From contig CM057058.1 of assembly GCA_029945375.1 (NCBI GenBank), positions 2,852,001-2,916,000 on the forward strand: a DNA stretch of 64,000 nt, written 5' to 3'. The position numbers and the translations under genes are program-made. The notes under the pieces were generated by a model that searched no databases, had not been told where the DNA came from, and was given only the letters and a program-made list of their open reading frames with translations. Each line of letters begins with the position of its first letter. Position 1 is the stretch's first letter. Shown in pieces: positions 21,516 through 32,413 of the stretch. The DNA is from Agaricus subrufescens (Eukaryota; Basidiomycota; Agaricomycetes; Agaricales; Agaricaceae).

Positions 21516-23710
21516 ATGAAACTCTCCTTCTTCCTTCCCTTCGCTTTTCTCGCCCTCGCGGCTGCCGACATATACCCCCTCAAGCGCTTAAAACAGCCCC
21601 CACATCTCCACACCCGTGCCCAAATCACCCAGGACGGCCAGGTCACCACTTCGAATGCAGGGACGCCCTTCAGTCTCAGGTCGGTGGCTCACGCTCCGCC
21701 CACTTTCCCCCTACTCACGTCTGCTTCCCCCAGCACCATCGACGACCTCATCTATCTTGTCGACGTAAGCTTCAATTTGCCCAAACCCAATAATTAGGCT
21801 TAACCTCCCACGCACCACCTAGATCACTGTTGGCGGCCACAGTCAGTATACTTTGCTTCTTCGAATACTTCGCCTCCTTATATTCTCATAGACTATACCG
21901 TCCAGCTTGACACGGGCTCTTCTGACCTCTGGATAAAAGGGGATTCCACCCCACTACCTGGCGTGACTGACACTGTATGTTCTATCTTCCTCCCCCCTAT
22001 TTCAATCGTCTGATTTTTTTTTTCTCACCAGGACTCTTTTTACAACATCACTGTAAGGAGCTCAGCCTGGGGTCAAACAATGCTCTCATCTCGTTTTAGT
22101 ATGTGCTGGGCTGGGCTGCCGGCCACCTTGCTTATGCCCCCGTCGAGTTCATTGGGTATGTGGTGTTTATCTGCCTTTCAATTAATTAGCCTAAGTGTGT
22201 ACTTCTTAGGTTGAAGATCGATAAACAAGCTCTGCTTGACGTCAATGCCGCCAATAACCCAGTTCTTGGATACGGCCTTGATGGAATATGCGGCCTCGGT
22301 TTCAATAGTCTTTCTAGCATTGACTACGGCGTCAACCAAACCTCCTCGGATTCTGGTCGCAGTCTCTTATACAATTTGTTTGCTGTTAACCCCAAGGAGC
22401 CCAACTTTATTGCCTTTTCCCTCCTCCGCAGCACGGCTGGTGATGATGATTCAGAGGGCAGCTTTTCTATAGGTATGGCTTTCGTTTGGACACTTCCTTT
22501 GCCCGCTGAACTTTCTCTTCTCCAGGTGAGTATCAGCCCGAATATTCTGCCGTCGCCAATACCTCCAAGATCTCTACTTGGCCTGTCCACTCTCCCAAAA
22601 GGTGGACTGTACTCTTGGACTCCCTGATTGTCGGAGAACATCTTGTGATCCCCACTACACAAATCCCTACTGCTCCGAGTAACAAGGCTGTTATTTTAAT
22701 GGACAGCGGCGCGTCCTATACGTGAGTAATGCCTCCGGTATCGGTTTATTTTTTTAACTGAAAAAAATTTTCGCTGAAAATAGTTATGCTCCTAAAACAA
22801 TTGTTGACGCAATCTATGCAAACATTACGGGTGCCCGTTTCGATGAGAAGAGCAACCAATGGGTGATTCCATGCGATCATGAGGTCAACATGGCACTTCA
22901 AATTGGGTACGTCTGATAATGTGATAACCCGGAAAGTAAATTCATAGTCTATACAGGGGCCAAGTCTTCCCACTCAATCCGCTAGATGTGACTCCCACCA
23001 CGCCCGGTAGCAACACCACATGCGTGGGTTCTTTTATTCCATCTCAACTTCCTGCAGAGAGTCAATTGTAAGTCTCCACCTACCTCTTATCCTCACGTCT
23101 TATTCACAGCACGTGTAGCGACTGGCTACTCGGTGACAACTTCCTTCGTTCTGTTTACGCTGTGTATGATTTCGGTGACTTCGACGAAAACGGTGACCTT
23201 GGTGCTCCTTATATGCGTCTTCTCTCGCTCGTCGATCCGGACGAAGCTTCCGCTGATTTTCACAAGGTCAGGGGCGGCACCGCTCAACATAATATTACCT
23301 ACCAAGGCCTCAACGTGACCGCCAATGCCCCTACGTTCTTTATATCGGACGATCTTTCTGAATCTATAGAAAAGTTAAGCAACCTCGTTCCAGCCATGTT
23401 GGGCGTGGTTGCATTCAATGCTGTTGTACTTGTCGCACTGATTATTGGTGGTGTGGTATGTTGGATGAGAAGGAGAAGATCGGCAAGGGTTCAGCGAAGG
23501 ACCACAAGAGGTCGAGAAGGTTTGAGCCCAATGCCCATGAATCCTATCTCGAGTTATGTCGCAGGTGGACAATCGTCATCAGGAATGCCGATCGCCTACG
23601 AACCTGTATCCATGGCTCTTACTGAGGATACCTTCGTGCCACCTAGCCCTGCGTTCCACAAATTAGACCGTAGTAACCAGCCTGGTGATAGGCCAAAGTC
23701 GATCGCATGA
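21516..23710 (+). CDS. Aspartic protease (pepsin family A1) with C-terminal membrane anchor
   Basis: About ten exons. The first are 21516-21679, 21734-21764, 21823-21841 and from 21892; the last runs from about 23120 to the stop at 23710. A signal peptide (MKLSFFLPFAFLALAAA) precedes a short propeptide-like region. The N-lobe has YTVQLDTGSSDLWIKG, GLDGICGLGF and several Asn-X-Thr sites. The C-lobe has VILMDSGASYTYAP and a later WLLGDNFLRSVYAVYDF. Both catalytic aspartates (DTGSS and DSGAS) are intact. After the catalytic unit a hydrophobic segment (AMLGVVAFNAVVLVALIIGG) is followed by WMRRRRSARVQRR and a cytoplasmic tail of about 80 residues. Yeast yapsins use a GPI anchor; here a true transmembrane helix with a basic stop-transfer is seen. 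Expected action is at the cell surface or in late secretory membranes. Confidence 0.92.
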
Positions 23711-24054
23711 AAAGCAATCTTCTGTAATGTTTTACTTTTTACCCATTCTGTGGACTTTGTTCTTAATTTGTTGCCCGTGTCCACTTTCGTCCCCATTGAC
23801 ACGTTGGCTTTGTACATACATTCTCTTCCTCCTCTCGGTTTTCTATGTGGATTTAACAATTCCTTTGATTGCTCCAACTCCGTAACCCCAACTTCATCGG
23901 TGGACTTTGCTTTGCTTCGGGATAGACGTTCTCTTAATGATTGCCATTGTCACTGTACCACTGCTACTTAACTATATTAATAATCCACAAAGATCTAGGT
24001 TTAGGTTAAATTATCACGGATGTGGGAGGTCAGAGTTAGGCCCATATGGCGCCG
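23711..24054. other. Convergent intergenic region
   Basis: A 344-base spacer between the converging aspartic protease and PPR genes. It is T/C-rich at the protease 3' side. Nothing else was recognised. Confidence 0.4.
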
Positions 24055-26010
24055 TCAGATAAAGGTAGGACGTCTAACTCTCTCGCTCTGTCTTGATTGA
24101 GGCTGTGTCCATGCTGATGATGACACGTTTTCATGAACCACCCTTTTGTGAGTTGGAATGAAAGCTTCCTGTTCACTTTTCTTCAACTCCAGATTGGCTC
24201 TCTCAGCGATTGCCTTCCACTTCTTCCCCTGCTCAGAGGATCTAGCATCTGCATTTCCGGCGAGCACATAATCCACCATTTCGATAATACCAGATGCAAG
24301 CTTGGCGACGAAAAAGCCTCTATTCTTCATTGTTTTACGACTATCCTCGGATGTTGTGGTAGTCCTAGCCAAAAGGTTATCGAAACCCAAGTGATCGACA
24401 ATTCTCAAACATTGTCGCATATGAGAACGATTCTTGGTAGCGTGGGCAGCACGTACAAGGCTTGACATGGTCTCCGCTGTAGGTTCGATATTTCGACCGT
24501 TTGAACGTTTATCAAGACGTGGCACACTAGCCACGGCGCCATCCATGAAATCATGGGAATGGTATCCGGTCATTAAATCGAACGTGCGAGTTGCAGAGTT
24601 CCAGTCGGCTGAATGCCAACAAGTGACCAGGGCGATGCTGTATGTAGAGGCTAGTGGTCGAATGATGCCACCATTTGGGCCCGTGAGTTCTTGGCGGATC
24701 ATCCATTGGAGGAGTTGTAAAGATTCGTATGCTGATGATTTGACGTTCAATGACTGGTAAGCACGAAGAACTTCTTCTAAATGTAGCCTGTCCAACACTT
24801 CCACCCCACCTATGTTCGATGGACGTCGTTTGACTTGATTGAAGAAATCGATACAAAGGTCGTAGTTACGGCTTGTGTTGCATAAGCGGAGAATGGCAGA
24901 TAATGTTGGTGCGGTGAGAGAAAGCTTTGGTTGTGTAGACGGTGTACCGTGTATGGATAAGCCGTAAAAATCACGAGCGATACCAAAGGCACGATCGTGG
25001 TCCAAGGTCTGGCCACGTGTGAGGGCAGAAATGGCGCCCGTAGCTAGATAAGAGTCTATGACGAAGGTGTTTCGTCGCTTGGAAGCATCCATGACTTGGG
25101 ACCACAAGAGTCTCACGTTGACTTGTGGTAAAAGATTTACTTGCTCTTCCGATTGAGAAGCGAGTGCTTGGAATATTGAAGTGAATATGAGTGGATTGGG
25201 AGCGAGGGGACCGTCGGTATCAAGGGAGTAGAAAACGTCGAAAAGTTCCTTGTAACATTGGGCATTACCGAGGATTTTGATGTAGGAGGCAAGAGGGTCG
25301 ACGGACAGTTCCGAGCTATCTGGATCATGGCGCCTCACGGACTCTAAGTGTTGCCTGAAACTCTCGTAAAGCGAGCGTGTGTGCTTGAGTAGTTGAGTAC
25401 TTTGTGAAAAGTTCTCGATACGAGAAAAACCATTGAACATGGTCAAATATGTTCGTGTGGTAGGACTGTGACCACGTCTCTTCATCTACAGACAGTTCTC
25501 GTCAGCATTTTAGGAGAGGACAAGGACTGTTGGACGAACATCGGTATATAGTGAGTACGCGAGCTTGTATCGTCGAGCTTTCAGGGTCTCCCAGATTAGG
25601 GTATTCCAGACAGGTGTATTCTGAGCGTCCAGAGGCGAATTCTTCAGCAACGACACGGCGTCATCCAATTTGCCTCTCTCACACAGTTTCCTAAGTCGCT
25701 GGGAGAGGACGTGAGGTTCAAGTAAAATTAGACCCTCCTTGGATTGGTCCCTGTCTTTCGCCTCCTGAGAGGACAGATGTTTCGAACGGAACTTGGGAGC
25801 TTCCTTTGCTTTTGTTTTGGCAGGTGGAGGGCGTGCAGCATTGGGTCCAGCAGCTTGGGTCTCTGACAGATGTTGACGACGAATCCACCTGGGCGGCGGA
25901 GGTTGGGCGAGGCCTGGAGAGGAATTCGCTTGTGGAGAAAATGATAGGGAAAAGGAACGAAGGGCTGATGGGGGAATGGGGCGGAGAAGAGAATTGGTAT
26001 GACGGAGCAT
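24055..26010 (-). CDS. Pentatricopeptide-repeat-like protein, probably mitochondrial
   Basis: Two exons, 26010-25540 and 25485-24055, join in phase across a GTTCGT-donor intron to give about 633 residues. The N-terminus (MLRHTNSLLRPIPPSALRSF) is basic, Ser-rich and lacks acids, as expected for a mitochondrial presequence. Helical-hairpin repeats follow, such as KLDDAVSLLKNSP...VWNTLIWETLKARRYKLA and MKRRGHSPTTRTYLTMFNGF. More degenerate repeats come later (NYDLCIDFFNQVKRRPS; PTAETMSSLVRAAHATKN). PPR proteins bind organellar RNA and control its stability or translation. The specific RNA target cannot be read from the sequence. The C-terminus is Lys/Glu-rich and ends RVRRPTFI. Confidence 0.75.
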
Positions 26011-26180
26011 TTGTACAAGAGCCCACGAGAAGAAAAGAAATTAGAAAAGTGAATGGGGACCCAGTGTCACGTGTGTACTGTAGATCGAGATTCTGCCGAC
26101 ATAAAAGTAGACTCTCTCCGAACTTTCACCAGAACTCTTCCTCACCCTTATAAACAGCGCAACAATGACCATCGCTTGGC

Positions 26181-26897
26181 ATGGCCCTTTTCTACTTCTT
26201 TTCCCTCTCGTTCGCATGTTGTCTTGTGCTTGTCACTGCCATACCCACCTTCGAGCACTTTAATACATGGGACGCTGACATGGGCTCCCTGGTTCCGGGT
26301 GCCTCTTACGTCGAGATGATAGGGAATAATAACAAAGGCAATCCTTTGATCAAAAGATACCTTAATACGTTTGACGACGGTGATTAGCACGGCATTTATC
26401 CACCCACAATCGTTTAACACCCATAAATAGGTATTCCTGGCAATCTCACCCTCTTTGGTGTAAATCGCCGTCCAGAGTGGTTCTACATCCGCCAAAACAA
26501 GCTCTACCAAGTGATAAACTCGACAGCCATCTATCCAGTCAATGTCCATAACATTACCCGTAAAGATGGTCACCCCCTCCAGTTGATCAGCGCAGAGAGC
26601 CCCAAGGGCAACCGCCACGGTACATGGAGGTGGCAAGGATCAATGCTCGTCTACGAGGAGGGTAAACTCAGCAACGGTGGTTTGTATTACGAGTGTAAAT
26701 TGGATAATGACGGTCGTGGGCCGGGAGTTTTCACATTTCTCAAGCAGTCAGTCCACCTTTGGTTCCACATCCCACGTACTCTAAATTGACTGAATACCAC
26801 CAGAACTCGACCACCTCCAAGTTGTTCCCCCCTTACTCTTCACGGGTTTGATAAGATTCTTGTGAAAGACAAAAGCAACCCCGAGTACAGCTTATAA
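26181..26897 (+). CDS. Small secreted protein of unknown function
   Basis: Three exons (26181 to about 26380, about 26432 to 26747, and about 26804 to 26897) join in phase to give about 202 residues. MALFYFFSLSFACCLVLVTA is a clear signal peptide. The mature protein begins IPTFEHFNTWDADMGSLVPG and holds GIPGNLTLFGVNRRPEWFYI, TWRWQGSMLVYEEGKLSNGG and YYECKLDNDGRGPGVF. It ends FDKILVKDKSNPEYSL. Three Asn-X-Ser/Thr sequons and two cysteines (YYEC, PPSC) suggest a glycosylated extracellular protein with one disulfide. The aromatic, beta-rich pattern looks like a compact beta domain. I do not recognise the family. The intron joins at DDG/IPGN and FLK/QTRPP are phase-consistent. A CACGTG lies at 26068-26073 upstream. 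Confidence 0.7.
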
Positions 26898-27004
26898 CAG
26901 CTGTGTAATCTTGTATCGTTGTAATGTATCAAAGGCAACTTTCTCTTATAAATAAAATATGTATTTACGCAGCAGGAAGCTGTGGTGAGCATACTTCTAC
27001 TGTC

Positions 27005-28778
27005 CTACGTCGTCTTTTGCTTTTGGTGAATCGTAAGGTCAATCCGCCTCACAACAAATGTGAAGAGGAACAACCCGAAGAAAACAGCGGACACCGCAAC
27101 CGGTTTTCTAAAGTGTTCTCTAACACTGAGTTTATAGCGAACCTTTATTTTTTTTGTCAGAAGGGATAATCAACGATGACGAGTTGCTTTGGCTCACATA
27201 AATAACTTGCGCATGCTGAGAGGTGAGATCTTTGTACTCGAACATGATGGCGGGACGTCCAGTCGTATCCAAGTAAGTTGTATGTTTGTCGAGCCAAAGT
27301 GCTAGAGAGGGGTAAGGAGTGACAACTTCGATATCACTATGATAGGAATTGTTAAAAGCCATCAATAACAACTTAGAAAAAGCATACGCACGTGGCACCT
27401 TCTGGCAGAACAACCTTAAGTTCGTGCTGGTTAATAACGGCGCCGGGAATGGTTGTCATGATTGGTATTTCAACATTATACTGCCCCGTAGACTTATCAT
27501 AGCCAGCAACGTCAGCCAAGTTCGCATCCCAACCAACAGTGAATGTATAGTTCCAGCCACCCATCAAGGGATACCTGAACCTCATATTCAACAAGCTCGC
27601 CTTCTTGATTGGCTCGCCTTTAGCGACTGCCGGAGCAACGTTCAAATGGGAGGTAGAAACATTGCCAACTTGATCGAGGTAATAAACATTATCAACGCCT
27701 GGCGGGAGGTCCAGAGCCAGGGAGTGCACTATATGGGGTACTTGTACGCCCCGGAAAAGTTGCGCCTGGTAATCGATACGCGAAAAGTGGCCTTTGAGCC
27801 TGGAAGAGAATCATGTGAGCACATTTTACATACTTGAAACTGTGAAAAGAACGTACTGAGGACCGGCATTTCTCAAGACAATGTTGTCTTCAGTGTTGAT
27901 ATTCGAACCCCAATGACTGATCTCCACAGCGCGCTTGTAGCTTGTTACCTCCAAGACGGGTTGTTCGTGGTAATAACGGACAGTAACGGGTTGCTGGTGA
28001 GTCCCAAGGAAACCCTTGTTGGTCGAGGCTGGGATACCGTTGAAGGGGCCATAGGTAACAACAGCACCAGAACTGGCGACCACGTTATCTGTCATAAAGT
28101 CATCGACATTTGTGGGGGTGGTATAGGAAATGATGCGGGGAACCAAAGTTCTGCGCCTGTGAATAACTTTGTCGTACAACGACACAAATACACTTACTTG
28201 ATTTTAGTGCGCTGGACCAATGTGGGATATCTACTGATAACATAGAGGTCGGTGGTATACCTCAACGCCTGTTCTTCGTGCTGAGTAGCAAATTCTGGCC
28301 ACGGCTCAGTCATATGCGTCTGGATAGTTTCCACCACAAGGTTCAGAGTTGCATTCACAGCCAACTTCTTGGGCAGCTCAACATCCACTTCCGTGAACTT
28401 ACTGTCCGAGAAACAGAATCGGGTCAGAAACGATTAACCGTCTATTATCAAGTATACTCACGCGTTGCCATAGAACGGTTTCTCCCTGATCTGTAGCGGG
28501 TCCTTCTGGTTTTTCACCCTAACCTCCAAGAAACTCGAAGCATCTCTCTCCCTACGAGGGAACGAAATAGTGTACACATCCTGGTCATCAGCGAGACTCT
28601 TGATTGCAATTGTTGTCGTGACGTGGACGACTGAGCCGCCTAACGCTACGGTGCGCACGATCGCGCTATTCTCAAATGCCACGTCTGTTTCCGCAGCCAC
28701 CGCAGGGCATGGTGTGTGGACAACAGCAACCAGAGCAACAAGGAGGAGGTGGGGAAGCGTTCGCCAACCCAGTGGCAT
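27005..28778 (-). CDS. OST1: OST1, ribophorin I, oligosaccharyltransferase subunit
   Basis: This multi-exon gene starts with MPLGWRTLPHLLLVALVAVV, a signal peptide. A more distal in-frame ATG at 28853 would bury it behind a basic extension. The luminal domain contains SAIVRTVALGGSVVHVTT, FTEVDVELPKKLAVNATLNL, GFLGTHQQPVTVRYYHEQP, VLEVTSYKRAVEISHWGSNI, LPPGVDNVYYLDQVGNVSTS, RFRYPLMGGWNYTFTVGWD and ITTIPGAV-like stretches, all hallmarks of ribophorin I. The last exon, reached through a GTGAGC donor, encodes VRYKLSVREHFRKPVAVSAV and a single membrane helix, then VRRIDLTIHQKQKTT. OST1 is an essential non-catalytic ER subunit that helps deliver acceptor proteins to the STT3 glycosyltransferase. 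Confidence 0.94.
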
Positions 28779-28901
28779 AATTGTCGAGGGAGGAATAAAG
28801 TCGGTGCGGGGTTTGTCACGCCGACGTGTCCAATCTATTTTTGGACGGTTCACGCGAACGAAGGGTTTAAATTAAGAGCAGTATCTAAAGGTCGGGGCAA
28901 T

Positions 28902-29703
28902 CTACCAGGTCCACGTCGGGGCAGGATTCCGCAAAGGCACATCTTCTCGATTCACGCCGGCAGACACGATTCGCTTCAGAATCTTCTTTCGACGCTCTGC
29001 CTTTTTCTCTTCCAGCGTCTTGCCTTCTCGCAAAACCACAATCATCTTTGAGTTTGGGTGACGTCGAATACCAAAATGACCTCTTCCTCGCGGTTCAATC
29101 TGGGCTGGAGCTCGAGGTCCTTTGTTCACCCAGGCTTCGGCTGCATAAAACCACATTTAGTCCGAAGCAACGCAAAAGTCGTACGGAGAGACTTACAGAC
29201 TATAAGTTTTGACCGGTTGAGATGTTTGTAACGCGTCGCGTGGTCCTTAGCGGTGGCCAGCATGTTCATGATCCTGGTACTAGCTCGTTTCTCACTAAAT
29301 TGCATCTGCAAGATAGCCCAATCTATAGGCTTCCCAGATATCTGGTTCGCTAGCATGTTCAATTTTCTATGCGAGATTTTAAAATTCGCCGTCGAGTATT
29401 TATGCTGCCAAAATGCGTTATGTCTTTTAGCCAGCAGGAAACAACATTTGTATAACAGAACCGTACCTCCTTAGGCCGAGGTTTCCTAGTAACTTTCCCC
29501 GCGTCTACCATGCCCTTTCGCACAGCGCTTGTCTTAGCAACTGCAGTGGCCTTACTTGAAACGACAGGCTGAACGTCGAACACACTCTGAGTCCCTTGCT
29601 CTGCTGCTTGCTTTTTGGCAACGTCGACATCTTCCTTTTTCTGTCTCTCTTTGGGCTGAGGAGCAATTTTGTCTCGAACCCATCCTAGAGGGTTGAAACC
29701 CAT
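28902..29703 (-). CDS. MRPL22: Mitochondrial large-subunit ribosomal protein uL22m (MRPL22)
   Basis: Three exons can be read. The first gives MGFNPLGWVRDKIAPQPKER...VTRKPRPKE. The second gives KLNMLANQISGKPIDWAILQ and MQFSEKRASTRIMNMLATAK. The third gives AEAWVNKGPRAPAQIEPRGR, GHFGIRRHPNSKMIVVLREG and ends NPAPTWTW. The motifs PIDWAILQMQFSEKRAS and EPRGRGHFGIRRHP define mitochondrial uL22, whose loop lines the peptide exit tunnel. The N-terminus at 29703 is not a classical presequence. An upstream ATG at about 29884 with its own GTGTGT donor could be a further exon, but I could not join it in phase, so I kept the internal start. Confidence 0.88.
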
Positions 29704-29996
29704 GGCACTATCCCAAGTCGGTCAGTCTGAGTGTCGATGGCCAAGACAGCCGGGGTAACATACTATGTCCGGCTCTGGCCAACCAGCCTAGAGGGAACAA
29801 GGGGCAGAGCTAGAAATTACATATAAATGCTACGATAGAACCGAGCAGCAGCAGGAGTACACACCATTCCGCAAGCCCGCCTGCATTGTCCGAGCAAAAG
29901 TACTTTGGTCACATCCCAATGGCCTGTCACGCGACTTGATGAGGTCACGGACTCACGGCGTGTCGTCGACTCGTCGTGTTCCGACCTTCCTTCCAC
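29704..29996. promoter_or_regulatory. Divergent promoter MRPL22 / YOS1
   Basis: This 293-base head-to-head spacer may contain an upstream exon of MRPL22 near 29884. No canonical TATA box was seen. Confidence 0.35.
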
Positions 29997-30379
29997 ATGC
30001 TTGGTACCATTTTCCTTGTCTCCCTTCTGCTAGTAAACGCCATTGCTATCTTGAACGAGGAGCGCTTTCTAACCAGAAGTATGTCCCAGCCTCTTGTTGT
30101 TTCTGTACATGCTCACCCCAATCTAGTCGGATGGGTTTCCTCGACTCGGCTGCGAACCCACAGCGCAGGCGCAGCATACAGCCAGCCTTACGACCAGAAT
30201 GGCTACGGAACCGAGGACGTTGGAATCAAAGCCCGCCTAATAGACCTTATAGGCGCCGTACGCACGCTCATGCGCAGTCAGTGTCTGCTACGCCTACCTT
30301 ATTCTTCGCTAACAACTCTTCAGTCCCGCTTATAGCGATAAACATAGCTGTTATTATTTACGAACTGGCCTGGGGATAA
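29997..30379 (+). CDS. YOS1: YOS1 / IER3IP1-like ER-Golgi transport protein
   Basis: Three short exons (29997-30078, 30127-30276, 30324-30379) join in phase and give a protein of about 95 residues, the family length. The N-terminal membrane segment is MLGTIFLVSLLLVNAIAILN, followed by EERFLTRIGW. The centre holds QPYDQNGYGTEDVGIKARLI and LIGAVRTLMRIPLIAIN. The C-terminus is the second hydrophobic helix, ending VIIYELAWG. This is the signature of Yos1, a subunit of the Yip1-Yif1 complex needed for COPII vesicle traffic. Human IER3IP1 is the orthologue. The joins R/IGW and R/IPL both use phase-1 introns and restore the conserved residues. The gene is small enough to be missed by long-ORF searches. 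Confidence 0.93.
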
Positions 30380-30560
30380 ATGCATCTAATTTCTGCCCTT
30401 ACAGTCATCTGTCCTGGGAAACTGGGCGATAGTTGGGACTCCAATCAATTTCTTTTTGAGAATGGGCATCAACATATCAAGAGGTATTCAGATCATTGGT
30501 CAACAAGAAACAAGCAAACTCTTCCAAGAAGTAAATATCCGTTTCGCTTTGGCCCTCTAC

Positions 30561-31416
30561 TTAACCGCGAGAGTTGAGTCGGGAATACTCATCGTTGATT
30601 TGACGAACAAAGTCGTCAACAGTGTGGCCACCCTGGAAGTAGCTTGAGTTGAAAGCCAATTTAATATCGAACAAGCTTACCTCGCATTCCTTCCAAGTGC
30701 CATCATGCACACACACCTTACGCGAATTGATAAGAATGGTGCAGCTTTTACTGTAATTAAAATGAGCAAACAAAAATGTGGCACAAAAATCCGGTGCACT
30801 TGCATGATTCCCAAATCGTGAGCCAGCTTCGCGCTCTCGTGTAAAAGCTGTACACCTTCATCTTCCGTCCCGCTACCATCCTCGCCAGCACACTGGCCTG
30901 CACCAGACGCATTCCAATCAATTTGCGCCGCCTGAGCACATCGCAGGGCCAGATCGGGCTTTCCTATCGCGTCCCTCCCTTCAAAATTTTGGCATTGGAC
31001 AAAGCTCCACCATTGGCCTCGGGGAGCATATTTAGCGACACATAACTGTTGAACATTTCCCGCACATTCCTCTGCCCCGTGTTTGCAGACCATACCAAAG
31101 TCAGGCTCGGTTTCATCAAATCTAAATATGTGTCAAGAAGAATGTTGAGCAACTGCTAGAGTTTCAATTTAATGACAGGGACTCGGTACTCTGCAATATA
31201 GACGAGCGACACGTCCATTTTATCTCCCACTTTCCCGATGACCGCATTGAATGTGGATTCGCACAAAAGAGCGTCAGGGCATTTGCTCATGACACCAAGT
31301 TGAACTGGCACTCGGGTGTCAAATAATCCAGCCGAGACTGTCTGGTCACGAAAGAGTGTTGACGGAGAAGCCGAAGCAAGGCCGAAAAGGAGCGGGAGGA
31401 GAGTGGGAAGACGCAT
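30561..31416 (-). CDS. GILT family thiol reductase (secreted/vacuolar)
   Basis: Four exons: 31416 to about 31184, about 31121 to 30804, 30750 to about 30681, and about 30632 to 30561. A signal peptide (MRLPTLLPLLFGLASASP) is followed by VPVQLGVMSKCPDALLCE, the fungal form of the active site with cysteines separated by CPDALLC. The family signature reads CKHGAEECAGNVQQLC and fits CQHGX2ECX2NX4C. The third part, SCTILINSRKVCVHDGTW, is joined by a GC-AG intron, and the end is GGHTVDDFVRQINDEYSRL. GILT enzymes reduce disulfides in acidic vesicles. The fungal role is not well defined. Spacing within the active site (C-P-D-A-L-L-C) differs from the CXXC of the mammalian enzyme. Confidence 0.85.
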
Positions 31417-31629
31417 GATGGAAGAGAGAGATAGAGAGAAACTTAACCATTATTGCGTCATAGATGAAAGCACAAAGATGTCCTTGTTTGCACTACAGCG
31501 CTACCACAGCCGTAATAGTACAAAGTACCAACGTTTCAGCCCACTGCTCCCTTTGGCGCGAGCTGACCTCGCCAAGCCTTGGGCGGCCATGCCATTAATT
31601 AATGTCTCTGAGTCTGAGGTCATCCGTCA

Positions 31630-32413
31630 CTACTTCTGTGCAGCATCCCACAGCATTCGGGCTTCTTCGTCAGTAGATGGTGGAACAAAATACTGGCAAC
31701 GAGATCGAAACGCTGCAAAACAGATTCACTACCAGTTGGGGAGATGAGTTTGAAACGCACCTTCAACGGCTCGTTTGCGCACAATGTTTTCAACCGTCAA
31801 TTCATTATGTACCTGATTCCGCTAAGCCCGAATCACGATCAATCCACCTCCGGAAAATGGATGAGCCTATATACCTTTACTTCGTCGGCGAATATTGCTG
31901 CCTGAGTTTTACGTTTCTGAGATGGATTATCATCCTGCCCTTGCAGAGCTTCGCGCTTCTCTTTTAGCGACTGCTCAACAACAGTTGTGCAGTAGTCAAC
32001 TAATTGCGTCCGCCGTTTCCAGTTTTCTGGCACAAACCATTAAGCCACTAGAATGACAGTGAACCTGAACCAAAATCTCACCGACTAGCTCACGCCAAAG
32101 GTAGGCACACGCCTGACTCTGAACATTACCTTGAGCCCCACTTTCACGTTCCCGCTGTCGGTCTCTCGCGGTGGCATTGGCCCTATTGAGCCGCATCGTA
32201 ATTGTATCATCAAGCCGGCGGTACTCCCTGAGGATGTCTATTTCAGACAATGAACAAACGCAAGCCAGACATAGCGTGTTGCATATAAAGATGCTCACCC
32301 TTGAACAGCGAAAGGTCTTGGCAAGTGGACGGTGAAACGTGTACTACTTGTGAATTTGATGAGGGGGCTTGAAGGGCTAGGCTACCGAGTTGAGGACTGT
32401 GTCTCGAGGGCAT
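31630..32413 (-). CDS. MIX23: MIX23 family mitochondrial intermembrane-space protein (CCDC58-like)
   Basis: Five exons join in phase. Exon 1 begins MPSRHSPQLGSLALQAPSS at 32413 and ends with STCQDLSLFK. It is followed by DILREYRRLDDTITMRLNRA, then CAYLWRELV/ENWKRRTQLVDYC, VVEQSLKEKREALQGQ, VHNELTVENIVRKRAVE, and the last exon FRSRCQYFVPPSTDEEARML to the stop at 31630. The DILREYRRLDDTI helix, the widely spaced cysteines and the ELTVENIVRKRA segment match the MIX23/CCDC58 family, which is imported through Mia40 and linked to TIM-dependent import. The start ATG sits inside a short overlapping upstream frame. Confidence 0.82.

Noticed and set aside
28779..28853. Upstream ATG giving OST1 a 25-residue basic extension
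   Set aside because: It would place the signal peptide internally. The ATG at 28778 gives a standard N-terminal signal.
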